NCBI GenBank assembly: GCA_903961015.1
Contig: CAJCCX010000284.1
Coordinates: 1 to 38,213 of the forward strand
Source of the DNA: an uncultured bacterium
Lineage (GTDB): Bacteria > Planctomycetota > Phycisphaerae > Phycisphaerales > SM1A02
Direction of reading: 5' to 3'
Length of the DNA stretch: 38,213 nt
The notes below the pieces were generated by a model. The model worked only from the letters and a program-made list of their open reading frames with translations, was not told the origin of the DNA and did no database searches. A program made the position numbers and the translations under genes. Positions 1-7,534 of this stretch are shown here, in pieces. Each line of letters begins with the position of its first letter. Positions within the stretch are counted from its first letter, which is position 1.

Positions 1-1
1 C

Positions 2-139
2 GACGGTTCTGATCTGAGCTCATTCCTGAGTGCATGGGGAACTTGCACAGACTGTGCTGCAGATTTCAACGGCGATAATTCAGTTGACGGAAACGACTTC
101 AGTTTCCTGCTGTCGAATTGGGGAGCGTGCGGTTCTTAG
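2..139 (+). CDS. C-terminal end of a secreted GC-type dockerin protein (5' truncated by window)
   Basis: The open frame enters from the left edge and stops with TAG at 137-139, so only the last 45 residues are visible. They contain two EF-hand-like dockerin half-repeats (DGSDLSSFLSAWGTC, then DFNGDNSVDGNDFSFLLSNWGACGS). The stop lies three residues after the Trp-Gly-x-Cys motif. In Phycisphaerae this kind of tail ends many large exported proteins and is thought to act as a sorting or anchoring signal; the rest of the protein cannot be inferred. A second protein with the same type of tail lies at the other end of the window on the minus strand. The dockerin assignment is firm; the role of the tail is inference. 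Confidence 0.8.
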   Translation, partial: DGSDLSSFLSAWGTCTDCAADFNGDNSVDGNDFSFLLSNWGACGS

Positions 140-185
140 TCGGCGGTGCCGAGCAGTTCACTTCGGGGGAAACACATTCCAGAAC

Positions 186-692
186 TTACTTTGCTCCAGC
201 GATCCGCTGGCGCCCCCACAGAATCCAACTGGAATCTGGCAGCGTATGACCCATGCTGCGAAACATGAAAGAAATCTGCGCATTGTGATAAAGCGCGTGG
301 GTTGGCACTTGCATGATTGAATCGATGGCTCTTTGACGATATTCGATTCCGTCTCGAACGCGAACCACGACTCGATCGCACTCTGCGGGTGTCAGCCGTT
401 CAAGATATCCATCCCAGCGCGCACGAACCTTCGCAAACTCACCGCGAATCGATGCGATATCTGGCAGTTCGCTCGTCGGAGGCATTGTCACTGTCGCATC
501 GCCCTCAAGCACACCAATCCAAATTCGCTCAGCTCCAACGAGATGCACGATGGTTGCATGCACAGATCCCATTCCAATTGGAAAATCTCGGCGGAAATCT
601 GCGTCTGGGATTGTTGCGGCAGCATCGAGTGTGCGTCCAGTCATCCATCGCAGCCAATCATGCGCATCACATGCAATCGTGTTTGAATTCAT
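186..692 (-). CDS. DinB/YfiT-like four-helix-bundle protein
   Basis: The 168-residue protein has the DinB-superfamily pattern: a first helix after HDWLRWMTGR, a HATIVHLVGAERIW helix with His45 and His50, and a late THALYHNAQ segment with His132 and His136. These histidines are spaced like the metal ligands of DinB/YfiT proteins. Family members are metal-dependent thiol transferases or stress-induced proteins of unknown substrate, so no reaction is assigned. The ATG at 692 is preceded by AAGGA at a spacing of about 8 nt, which supports the start. It lies 11 nt downstream of the lipoprotein-like gene at 704-1057 on the same strand, so the two are probably co-transcribed. Confidence 0.75.
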   Translation of the reverse strand: MNSNTIACDAHDWLRWMTGRTLDAAATIPDADFRRDFPIGMGSVHATIVHLVGAERIWIGVLEGDATVTMPPTSELPDIASIRGEFAKVRARWDGYLERLTPAECDRVVVRVRDGIEYRQRAIDSIMQVPTHALYHNAQISFMFRSMGHTLPDSSWILWGRQRIAGAK

Positions 693-703
693 AGTGCAAA
701 TCC

Positions 704-1057
704 TTATTGTTTGATTTCTGTCACTGCGCTGGCAACAATTTCGCCCCGTGCATCTCGTGCAACTGTCTCGACAATGATCATGCCATTTATGCGCTTTGAT
801 TGAACGGCGAAATCCATACTCTTTGCGCCATCTTCGACCTTGACCGTGGCCAACTGGCCAATGACCGCCACCACTTTTGGCGCAGAGAGCAACGATCCAT
901 CTGCGCTGTGCAATTCAATCTCGACGGTGACCGAATCTGCCCCTTGGCCCAAAGAAGAAATCGAAGCATTCACGATCAAAGAGCTTTCTGCAGGATGCGC
1001 GCATGCGCAGAGCGCGAGGAGAAAAAGACTTCCAGTGATTTTGAAAACGAACTTCAT
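704..1057 (-). CDS. Small exported, probably lipid-anchored protein of unknown function
   Basis: The ORF track starts at 1123, but the ATG at 1057 is better: an AAGGA sits about 9 nt upstream, and translation then begins with a classic signal sequence (MKFVFKITGSLFLLALCACAHPAE). LCAC looks like a lipobox. The mature part is about 95 residues, beta-rich, with a stretch (LLSAPKVVAVIGQLATVKVEDG) recalling the beta-strand/loop pattern in the N-terminal region of secretin-like proteins, but nothing else of a secretin is present. It precedes the DinB-like gene by 11 nt. No recognised family; the likely location is the periplasm or outer membrane. Confidence 0.6.
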   Translation of the reverse strand: MKFVFKITGSLFLLALCACAHPAESSLIVNASISSLGQGADSVTVEIELHSADGSLLSAPKVVAVIGQLATVKVEDGAKSMDFAVQSKRINGMIIVETVARDARGEIVASAVTEIKQ

Positions 1058-1125
1058 CGTATTTATTCCTTTGATTATGAAACATGCATTTCGTGTAAGT
1101 GGTTGCGAAGCGTAACAAATCATCT

Positions 1126-2541
1126 ATGCGATCGCATACCGTATGTGGCGTGACCGCTGCGAATCAAACTGGAACACCCACTGCAACAGAAGCCAACTTT
1201 GATGGCCTTGTTGGAATGACTCACAATTACGCTGGACTTGCTGCGGGAAATATGGCAAGCCAGAATAATGCGGGTCGGATTTCAAACCCAAAGGCTGCTG
1301 CTCTGCAAGGCATTGCGAAAATGGAGGCTGTTGCGGCGCTTGGTGTGACGCAATATTTTCTTCCGCCTCAAGAGCGACCAGCAATATGGGTGCTGCGTCA
1401 AAACGGCTTCACTGGCGACGATGCAAATATTCTCGCCGATGCACACGCCAACAAGCCGCATCTGCTGGCGCAATGTTGCAGTTCAAGTTTTATGTGGAGT
1501 GCAAACGCTGCCACTGTCGCGCCAGCACAAGATGCGCGCGATCAACGAACGCATTTGGTCGTGGCAAATTTGAAGTCCATGCCGCACCGCGCAATCGAGC
1601 CGCCATGCACGCATGCGATTCTGAGTGCTGTCTTTGCGGATCGCGAACGATTCGTTGTTCACCAGGCGCTTCCAAGCAGTGCGCAGATGGGCGACGAGGG
1701 CGCAGCGAACCACACACGTTTATTCGACGCAACAAACGCGCAACAACCCGCAACACATTTCTTTGTATTCGGAATTGACACGGCAAATCCACAGCGGCAA
1801 CCAAAGATTCATCCTGCGCGGCAAACGCTGCAAGCCAGTCAAAGCGTTGCCAATTTATTGCAACTCGATCTTGCGCAGTGCGTCTTTGCGCAGCAACATC
1901 CAGATGCGATTGACCAAGGTGTTTTTCACAACGATGTCGTTGCGGTTGGAAATGCATCCACCCTGCTCTATCACCAAGATGCTTGGCTTGATCATGATCG
2001 GGTCATGGATGCGCTTGCTGAGCGCGTTGGCAATTCATTTTGCCCTCTCGCGGTCAGTCGCGATGAATTGACGATCGCCGAAGCAGTCTCGACATATTTA
2101 TTTAATTCGCAACTTGTCACGACAACCGACGGAACTATGACTTTGGTATGTCCCAGCGAAGTTGAACACCATGCTCGCGCGCGCGCAGTGGCGCAGCGTA
2201 TTCAACAGGATCGCCGCAATTCAATCTCGCGTGTGGTGTATCTCGATGTGCGAGAAAGCATGCGAAATGGTGGTGGACCAGCGTGCCTGAGATTGCGCGT
2301 GCCGCTCGCACCTCATTCTGATTCCGATCCTTCCACGAATACTTTGCAGGGCATTCACCCTGGTTGTATTTTCAATTCGCAGCGTGCCGCACAATTGCGA
2401 GCATGGGTTGAAACGTGGTACCCAGACCAACTCACTCCAGAAGATCTTGCCGATCCGATGCTGCTCAAGCGCAATCGTGATGCACTCGATGCGCTCACGA
2501 AACAACTTGACCTCCCTGCAATCTATCCATTTCAATGCTGA
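1126..2541 (+). CDS. astB: N-succinylarginine dihydrolase
   Basis: AstB converts N2-succinylarginine to N2-succinylornithine, two ammonia and CO2, the second step of the arginine succinyltransferase pathway in the cytosol. The 471-residue product (family about 445) has the signatures FDGLVGMTHNYAGLA, SNPKAAALQG, MGDEGAANH, FHNDVVAVGN and SMRNGGGPACLRLRV. The expected catalytic residues are present as Glu191, His268 and Cys387, at near-constant offsets from the E. coli triad. The ATG at 1126 is chosen; an in-frame GTG at 1099 is possible, and neither has a clear Shine-Dalgarno. The neighbours are not astA, astC, astD or astE, so the enzyme stands alone here. It is divergent from the lipoprotein/DinB pair. 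Confidence 0.93.
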   Translation: MRSHTVCGVTAANQTGTPTATEANFDGLVGMTHNYAGLAAGNMASQNNAGRISNPKAAALQGIAKMEAVAALGVTQYFLPPQERPAIWVLRQNGFTGDDANILADAHANKPHLLAQCCSSSFMWSANAATVAPAQDARDQRTHLVVANLKSMPHRAIEPPCTHAILSAVFADRERFVVHQALPSSAQMGDEGAANHTRLFDATNAQQPATHFFVFGIDTANPQRQPKIHPARQTLQASQSVANLLQLDLAQCVFAQQHPDAIDQGVFHNDVVAVGNASTLLYHQDAWLDHDRVMDALAERVGNSFCPLAVSRDELTIAEAVSTYLFNSQLVTTTDGTMTLVCPSEVEHHARARAVAQRIQQDRRNSISRVVYLDVRESMRNGGGPACLRLRVPLAPHSDSDPSTNTLQGIHPGCIFNSQRAAQLRAWVETWYPDQLTPEDLADPMLLKRNRDALDALTKQLDLPAIYPFQC

Positions 2542-2999
2542 TTTCTATAAAAATCGGACTTCAGGCTTTGGTGTGGGTGAAGGCTCCGTTGTTTCTCTGA
2601 AATTGGAAGGGTTCCACGCAATGCCGACCGCAGGGCTCTCCTGCGCACTCGTCCGATACCCAACGTTTCAATCACCGAGCCCATCCGTCGAGAATTCAAT
2701 TCGCTCGTAGCGGTCGTTCTCGGGGGACCGCGGCCACTCAACAGTGCGCATCACGCCGTGCAGGATCACACTGCGAAGCGGCCAACCGAACGCGCAGTTC
2801 GGTATGCGGCGTCATACGACCCGACGGAGTGATTCGCGGCGGAATTGCGGCGGCGGGACTCATGGTCCCGACGGCGCACAGGTGCTATTCAAATCGTGCA
2901 CCGACCCAGCGCCCAGCATGACCTTCAGCGTTTTGTCGGGAGATGCGCCAATCAGGGCCAGCATGCCTACTTGGAGGGTAATACTTTTTGTCGGCTATT
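2542..2999 (+). other. Intergenic stretch without a convincing gene
   Basis: The listed ORFs here are short, overlap each other and have no recognisable motifs. Composition shifts from moderate GC near astB to clearly GC-rich from about 2740 onward, matching the toxin-antitoxin genes that follow. This suggests that the left boundary of an acquired segment lies between about 2560 and 2740. No inverted terminal repeat or attachment site could be identified. Confidence 0.5.
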
Positions 3000-3027
3000 T
3001 TGCATTTTCGCCTACATTTAGTATTAT
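3000..3027 (+). promoter_or_regulatory. Sigma70-like promoter for abiEi-abiEii
   Basis: TTGCAT (3000-3005), a 16-nt spacer and TATTAT (3022-3027) lie in an AT-rich patch of an otherwise GC-rich segment. The predicted start of transcription, about 3033-3035, is only a few bases before the ATG at 3040, so the mRNA would be nearly leaderless. That fits the lack of a Shine-Dalgarno before abiEi. AbiEi antitoxins are known to bind their own promoters, so this site is the likely operator region. Confidence 0.55.
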
Positions 3028-3039
3028 TATGCCAGCACC

Positions 3040-3648
3040 ATGCGCACACCACCCCGCTCCAAATCCGATGCACTGATCCGACTCGGGCGCAAAGGCCCCA
3101 TTCGAGCTCGCGACTTGGCTGAGTTTGGGATTCCGCGGACCTATCTGCGACGCCTGGTCGATGCCGGAACACTGGAACACATCGCGCGTGGGATCTATCG
3201 GCTTGCCGATGCCGAGCCAAGCGAAATGTCGACGCTCGCGGAGGTAGCCAAGCGCACGCCGCACGCCACCATCTGTCTCCTCAGCGCGCTGCAACTACAC
3301 GGCATGACCGACGAACTTCCGCACGCCGTTTGGGTGATGCTCGACCGAAAGGCGCGTAGACCGAGTGCGCCACACACACGGTTGCACGTTGTGCGCGCAA
3401 GCGGTGCTGCGCTCACGCACGGCGTTAATGTAAGACGCGCGGAAGGCGTGCCGATGCGCGTGACCAACCCGGCACGCACCGTTGCAGATTGCTTCCGCTA
3501 CCGAAAACACATTGGGCTTGATGTGGCGATCGCAGCGCTCCGCGAATTCCGCCGCAAGCGCAAAGGGTCGATGGATGCCTTGCTCGCCGCCGCGACCGTG
3601 CTGCGAGTGGCGCGCATCATGCGCCCGTACATCGAGGCGACGGCATGA
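3040..3648 (+). CDS. abiEi: AbiEi-family antitoxin of a type IV toxin-antitoxin system
   Basis: The 202-residue protein has the two-part layout of AbiEi antitoxins. An N-terminal winged-helix part (about residues 8-62) ends in the typical LEHIARGIYRLADAE strand; a C-terminal antitoxin domain follows with TICLLSALQLHGMTDELPHAVWVML and VTNPARTVADCFRYR. AbiEi represses its own promoter and counters AbiEii without a stable protein-protein complex, which defines type IV systems. Its stop overlaps the toxin ATG (ATGA), so the two are translationally coupled. Base composition is higher in GC than in flanking genes, suggesting transfer. Confidence 0.88.
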   Translation: MRTPPRSKSDALIRLGRKGPIRARDLAEFGIPRTYLRRLVDAGTLEHIARGIYRLADAEPSEMSTLAEVAKRTPHATICLLSALQLHGMTDELPHAVWVMLDRKARRPSAPHTRLHVVRASGAALTHGVNVRRAEGVPMRVTNPARTVADCFRYRKHIGLDVAIAALREFRRKRKGSMDALLAAATVLRVARIMRPYIEATA

Positions 3649-4562
3649 GCACGCCAGGGCCGAGTCTCCACGCGTCGATCCTGTCTCGCTTGAAGAACAT
3701 CAGCCGAGAACGACGCGAGGACATGCAGTTCACGCTGGCGCGCTATACCTGCGAGCGGTTGCTGTACAGGCTGAGTAGATCGCAGCACGCCGACTCCTTT
3801 GTGCTCAAGGGAGCGGCGTTGTTCGCGACTTGGGTGGATAGCCGCTATCGGGCGACGCGTGACATCGACTTCCTGGTCTTCATAGAGGCAACGGAGCAGA
3901 GGATTGCCGACGCATTCAGGGACATCTTCGCCGTGACCGTCGAACCCGACGACGGTCTGCTGTTCGACGCTGATTCCATCGAGGTCAGTCGCATCCGCGA
4001 GGAATTTAAATATGGCGGACTGCACCTCGACGCAGTCGCTCGACTGGGCACAACGCGGATACCGGTGAAGGTCGATTCCGGATTCGGTGATGTGATTACG
4101 CCTGCGGCGGTGGCGCTTACATACCCATCAATGCTCGGTTTTCCCGCAGCAACGCTGCGTGGATATCCCAAGGAGACCGTGGCAGCGGAAAAGTTGGAGG
4201 CGATCGTGCGGATCGGCATGACGAACAGCCGGCTGAAGGATTACTTCGATCTTCATCTCCTGGCGCGAGGATTTGATTTCGACGCAACGACGTTGGGCAA
4301 GGCGATCAAGGCGACATTCGAACGGCGCGGGACCGCGATTCCAAACGGAACGCCAAGCGGACTCAAAGCCGCGTTCGGCAACGACGCGGAGAATATAAAT
4401 CGTTGGAAAGGTTTTTATGCCAAGTCCGGAATCGATGAGATCGTGCCATTGCCGGAGGTCGTGGCCATGGTTGACGGGTTTGCATCGCCGATCTTCGCGC
4501 GCCTTGCTGCGGGCGATGCACTGACCGCGAAGTGGCACTGCGCATCGGCACGATGGGGCTGA
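3645..4562 (+). CDS. abiEii: AbiEii/AbiGii-family nucleotidyltransferase toxin
   Basis: The 305-residue protein carries the motifs of AbiEii toxins: FVLKGAALFATW (about residues 52-63), the nucleotidyltransferase signature RATRDIDFLVF with the metal-binding DxD-like acidic pair, an EKLEAIVRIG motif, and SRLKDYFDLHLLAR with the conserved Lys-Asp. AbiEii-type enzymes transfer nucleotides (characterised members modify tRNA 3' ends) and arrest growth or give abortive phage infection. The ATG overlaps the abiEi stop by 4 nt. The gene appears full length. Relics of insertion-sequence ends begin within about 12 nt of its stop. Confidence 0.9.
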   Translation: MSTPGPSLHASILSRLKNISRERREDMQFTLARYTCERLLYRLSRSQHADSFVLKGAALFATWVDSRYRATRDIDFLVFIEATEQRIADAFRDIFAVTVEPDDGLLFDADSIEVSRIREEFKYGGLHLDAVARLGTTRIPVKVDSGFGDVITPAAVALTYPSMLGFPAATLRGYPKETVAAEKLEAIVRIGMTNSRLKDYFDLHLLARGFDFDATTLGKAIKATFERRGTAIPNGTPSGLKAAFGNDAENINRWKGFYAKSGIDEIVPLPEVVAMVDGFASPIFARLAAGDALTAKWHCASARWG

Positions 4563-4573
4563 CTGAACCTTGA

Positions 4574-4625
4574 GGGCACAAACCGGTCACATAGGTGACA
4601 CAAGTATTCGGGCACATGGGTGACA
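4574..4625 (-). mobile_element. Relic of an insertion-sequence end with iterated GGxCACA motifs
   Basis: Two 16-nt near-copies, GGTCACATAGGTGACA (4585-4600) and GGGCACATGGGTGACA (4610-4625), are spaced by 25 nt and preceded by a shorter GGGCACA (4574-4580). On the minus strand this reads TGTCACC...TGTCACC..., an iterated transposase-binding layout like the ends of IS21- or IS481-type elements, with the outer tip near 4625 and the body expected to the left. No transposase reading frame is attached, so it is a solo end. The family assignment is from memory of such termini and is tentative. Confidence 0.45.
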
Positions 4626-5192
4626 GGCCGTGGAATTTGGAATCATTTCCCAAATGCCCTGGAAAGAAACCCTCGCCTCCACTTGCGAGAGCCAAGTCGC
4701 GAGATTTTCCTGAGGAAGAATTTCCAGCATCGCTTCGCGAAGTGCCCCCTCGTCTGGGGTGTCCACCAAATCTGGGGAGGTCCAGTATGAACCTTGCAAC
4801 CGAAATCGACCAAGGCTACCCTTACCTCCACAGGTTTTAAATTGTTCATCAAAATTCAAGGGGCTCACAAATTGGAATCGATTTCCGCCGGTGTTAAACT
4901 TGCATTGTTCGTTGGCAGCATTACTCTGCATCCCTTTCTTTTCAAGGCAATCTTGCAACCCAATATCGCCGCCTCGCATGCACAATGGCAGACTCAGGAG
5001 GATGGCTCAACATGTACCTATAATCAAGTCGAGTGCATCGCGGGTTATCGCATCATTTTGCCTGACAAAATCACTTGGCACTGCCATAAGGTCATTCTTT
5101 CAGAAAGCTGTAAGTGATTGACGCCCGCCCTGCGCACTGCCTTGCATATGCCATTACCTCCCGGACTCCGGCGACATCAAGTCACGCCTGCG
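4626..5192 (+). other. IS-scarred intergenic region without a convincing gene
   Basis: Several overlapping small ORFs exist on both strands (for example 4587-4985 minus and 4794-5117 plus), but none has a good start, a known motif or a coding-like composition that holds along its length. The region contains the first copy of the 22-bp IS-end-like repeat. The 4794-5117 frame has a hydrophobic stretch and a 4-nt overlap with the next frame, so a small exported protein cannot be fully excluded. Confidence 0.4.
4760..4784 (-). mobile_element. IS3/IS150-like terminal repeat, copy 1
   Basis: The sequence tgtccaccaaatctggggag and two following bases (4760-4781) recur exactly at 7229-7250. Read on the minus strand, TGGACCTCCCCAGATTTGGTGGACA has the layout of IS150-group termini (TG tip, CCC core, TTGG-TGGAC inner end). 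The tip lies at 4784 and the interior would extend to lower coordinates. No transposase remnant is readable next to it. Confidence 0.5.
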
Positions 5193-5220
5193 CTGACAGA
5201 CGCCGCAGGCGCTCTATACT
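5193..5220 (+). promoter_or_regulatory. Sigma70-like promoter for the exported gene pair
   Basis: CTGACA (5193-5198), a 16-nt spacer and TATACT (5215-5220) form a strong consensus-like promoter. It would give a leader of roughly 40 nt before the ATG at 5267, which has its own GGAG ribosome-binding site. Confidence 0.6.
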
Positions 5221-5266
5221 GATGACTTCTATGGGGATCATAAAAATAATATTGTGGAGACTGTCC

Positions 5267-5551
5267 ATGCATCAACGAAAATCGCAGGTTTTGTCGATGT
5301 TTATTCTCGCACCATTCATCTGCTTGAACTTTCAAATCGAAGCAGTTCCCCTCGGGGCGAGGAATCACCCAGCCTCAGTCGTGCCCGAATACGCGGTGCC
5401 AGTGTCGGAGTTTGCGGCAGAGTCAGCGTCGCAACTCCTTTATTGGCGGACCGTGTTGAATGGGACATGTTGCGATGCCAGGCCCGACCTCCAACGATCG
5501 GTCAAGTGCACAAGCTTTCTAAATCCAACGAAACCAACCACATGTCCATGA
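5267..5551 (+). CDS. Small exported protein of unknown function (94 aa)
   Basis: The track lists this frame from 5114, but the ATG at 5267 is preceded by GGAG at 7 nt spacing and lies just downstream of a good promoter. Translation from there starts with a basic stretch and a hydrophobic core (MHQRKSQVLSMFILAPFICLNFQIEA), a plausible signal peptide. The remainder contains two adjacent cysteines and a terminal PTTCP. Its stop codon overlaps the ATG of the next gene (ATGA at 5548-5551). No family is recognised. The coding assignment rests on promoter, ribosome-binding site, signal sequence and coupling, all seen in the sequence. Confidence 0.45.
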   Translation: MHQRKSQVLSMFILAPFICLNFQIEAVPLGARNHPASVVPEYAVPVSEFAAESASQLLYWRTVLNGTCCDARPDLQRSVKCTSFLNPTKPTTCP

Positions 5552-6951
5552 AACGCGTGATCGCAGCTTGTCGAGCCGCAGTACTCATACTCGCGCAGGC
5601 GTCGTTCGCCCAATCGCCGCAGGTCGGTCTTGATCCTTTTGTTACGGCATATGAGAGCGCGGTGCGCGATTGTAGAGAACTTGAACAGCGCACTCGCGAG
5701 TCTACGGATGTCGATGGGATTCAGTTGTTGTTTGTTCGACCGCTTCTCACATGTGCAACTCTCGAACAACTGGTGAAGTCGCTCGAACTCAATCCGCAAG
5801 GGCAGTTGCTCTGCATCGAAGCATGTCGCTCGTACTGTCAGCAGACGACCGCGGTGCACACGGGACCGATCCTGTCCCTCCGATTGCGCATGGCGGAGTT
5901 ATCTGCGGCGCTGAGTGCTGATGACAGCGATGCGATTTCAGAGCGGTGCGGTTCGATGCGTAGCGAACTCCTCCGACTCAATCGACTGTTGAAGTCGCAT
6001 GAGGCTCGCTTGTTCGCGTCGATCGTCGCGCAAGCACAAACTCGCGGAGCCCACGCAGCGGCGTTGTACGCCTACCAACAGGAGGTTCGTCTTTCGCAGA
6101 CGTGTCCATCTCGACTCAAGGGGGCGCTCGTTGATATCGTCGCCTTTCTTGCACTATGTGAGCAAGATGGAGCAAAGGCCGATCCTGTTGTACTGCGAGA
6201 GTGCGATGCGGTACTTGTCGCTGCACTGGATCAAGGGATTGCACTTCACCGTGAAAGAATCGAGCTTGTGAAGGATGCCCACTGCGAAATCGCGCGTGCG
6301 CGTTCGAATGCACTCACAAGTGGAATCGGGGCGTCACACGCGTGGGAGGTTTGCCGTCAAGCGGGCAAGCGAGAGCATCGCGCAAATCTCGCGATCGTGC
6401 AGTGGAATCGACTGGTCGTGGAGAAGTATGCCAGCGGGCTCTCCGCCGAGTGTGCGGCGTCGATTCGCGCGCGACTGTCCGAGATTCTTTTCCCAACCGT
6501 GTATCCCGACCCGACAACGCTTCATGATTTTCAGGCAAGACTCTTCGAAACAGAGGACGCATCGTTTGACCGTGAAGCAGTTCGTCTGATTCTTGCTGAT
6601 GCAGAACGGCAGCGGCGAGAAATCTGTGCAGAGATGGAGAAGCAGGCTCAGTTGTGGAGCGAAACAAAGGCTTCAGAACTTGGTGGGAACGATTGGTGGC
6701 AGCAACACTGTGACACATTCGCAGCTCTCGCACTGCGGAGATGGACGAGTGCTTCAACGGCTCTCTTGCAAGTAAAAACACTGGTCGCTCCGAGTGAAAC
6801 GAATCGCTCCGCGAACAGTCAGCTCGCTGCTCTCATTGCGCAGCGTGATGCCGAATTGTTCGAGTCCGCAACAATTCGACCCGATTCTGATATTCCAGTG
6901 ACGCTGAAATTGACTCGCACGACGGTGAAGTCAGACGACCGAGCGAAGTAG
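5548..6951 (+). CDS. Exported helical protein of unknown function
   Basis: The ORF track begins at 5254, but that extension overlaps the upstream small gene. The ATG at 5548 (or 5542) gives a clean signal peptide, MKRVIAACRAAVLILAQASFAQ, probably cut after the SFA. The mature protein of about 445 residues is rich in Glu, Arg, Ala and Leu, predicted largely helical, with about a dozen scattered cysteines and no recognised domain. The absence of membrane segments after the signal suggests a periplasmic or surface protein. It is coupled to the 94-aa gene by an ATGA overlap. The pair is bracketed by the two copies of the 22-bp IS-end-like repeat. Confidence 0.7.
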   Translation: MKRVIAACRAAVLILAQASFAQSPQVGLDPFVTAYESAVRDCRELEQRTRESTDVDGIQLLFVRPLLTCATLEQLVKSLELNPQGQLLCIEACRSYCQQTTAVHTGPILSLRLRMAELSAALSADDSDAISERCGSMRSELLRLNRLLKSHEARLFASIVAQAQTRGAHAAALYAYQQEVRLSQTCPSRLKGALVDIVAFLALCEQDGAKADPVVLRECDAVLVAALDQGIALHRERIELVKDAHCEIARARSNALTSGIGASHAWEVCRQAGKREHRANLAIVQWNRLVVEKYASGLSAECAASIRARLSEILFPTVYPDPTTLHDFQARLFETEDASFDREAVRLILADAERQRREICAEMEKQAQLWSETKASELGGNDWWQQHCDTFAALALRRWTSASTALLQVKTLVAPSETNRSANSQLAALIAQRDAELFESATIRPDSDIPVTLKLTRTTVKSDDRAK

Positions 6952-7534
6952 AGATTCGCTTGTGACTGTTAGTGGCGTCTCGGTAAATGCTTCGAGAATG
7001 CAGCCACAGCATTCTGAACCCCAATGGGTATAGATCCACTGGGCACTTCTGGGATGGCATCGTTGATCTGCCGTCGACCGCGACACTGGAAATCTTGAGA
7101 AAGTTCTATGCGATGAATGCGCGATTTAAAATATCATCAAGATTTCAAATTTCGTTCGTCACACCTGCTTCGGCACGGTGGATTGACCTGCCGGAACCCA
7201 TGGACCTTCAGCACTTTGTTCGTCAAGCTGTCCACCAAATCTGGGGAGGTTCACTGGCGCTGCATCCTCCAACAAGAGCGCATCATTGAGCTCCTTGAGC
7301 AAGGGGTTCAGGTTGTGGATTGCGAGGCTCATGGGTTCATTCTTTCCAACGGCATGACGTTGATCTGACTTTCAGAATATAAAAGTATAACTTCTGAAAA
7401 GTGGCAGTTAAGCCGCTATTTTAGGTATCGGGTCCACCCGCCTGTGCCGATGATCCGCATAGCCCGCGCGACGCAGATGGTGCAAGAATATTGAGGACGG
7501 AATCATCAACGCCTAAATACCCTGCCCCAACAAT
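6952..7534 (+). other. Intergenic stretch with an IS-end relic, no gene seen
   Basis: No ORF here has a recognisable motif or a supported start; the 7117-7368 and 6987-7289 frames overlap in different phases. It contains the second copy of the IS-end repeat (7229-7250) and an AT-rich 8-bp inverted repeat (tttcagaa 7370-7377 and ttctgaaa 7392-7399) that is not followed by a T-run on either strand. Confidence 0.45.
7229..7253 (-). mobile_element. IS3/IS150-like terminal repeat, copy 2
   Basis: This copy is identical over 22 bp to 4760-4781 and in the same orientation; the similarity continues loosely to the left (TCGTC a few bases before both copies). The outer tip reads TGAACC on the minus strand. 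With copy 1 it brackets the unrecognised exported gene pair. Direct orientation of two like ends fits two independent element remnants or one deletion-scarred copy rather than a simple intact element. Confidence 0.5.

Noticed and set aside
2913-2965. Possible third, degenerate copy of the IS-end region (shares ACCTTCAGC..TTTGT with 7203-7219)
   Set aside because: Only about 14 scattered bases match and the CCACCAAATCTGGGG core is not preserved.
4794-5117. 107-aa ORF with a hydrophobic stretch, overlapping the next frame by GTGA
   Set aside because: It has a TTG start inside IS-scarred DNA, no ribosome-binding site and no recognisable motif; the overlap alone is weak evidence.
7370-7399. Inverted repeat tttcagaa...ttctgaaa downstream of comM
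   Set aside because: It has an AT-rich loop and stem, no T-run on either strand, and lies 136 nt from the comM stop.
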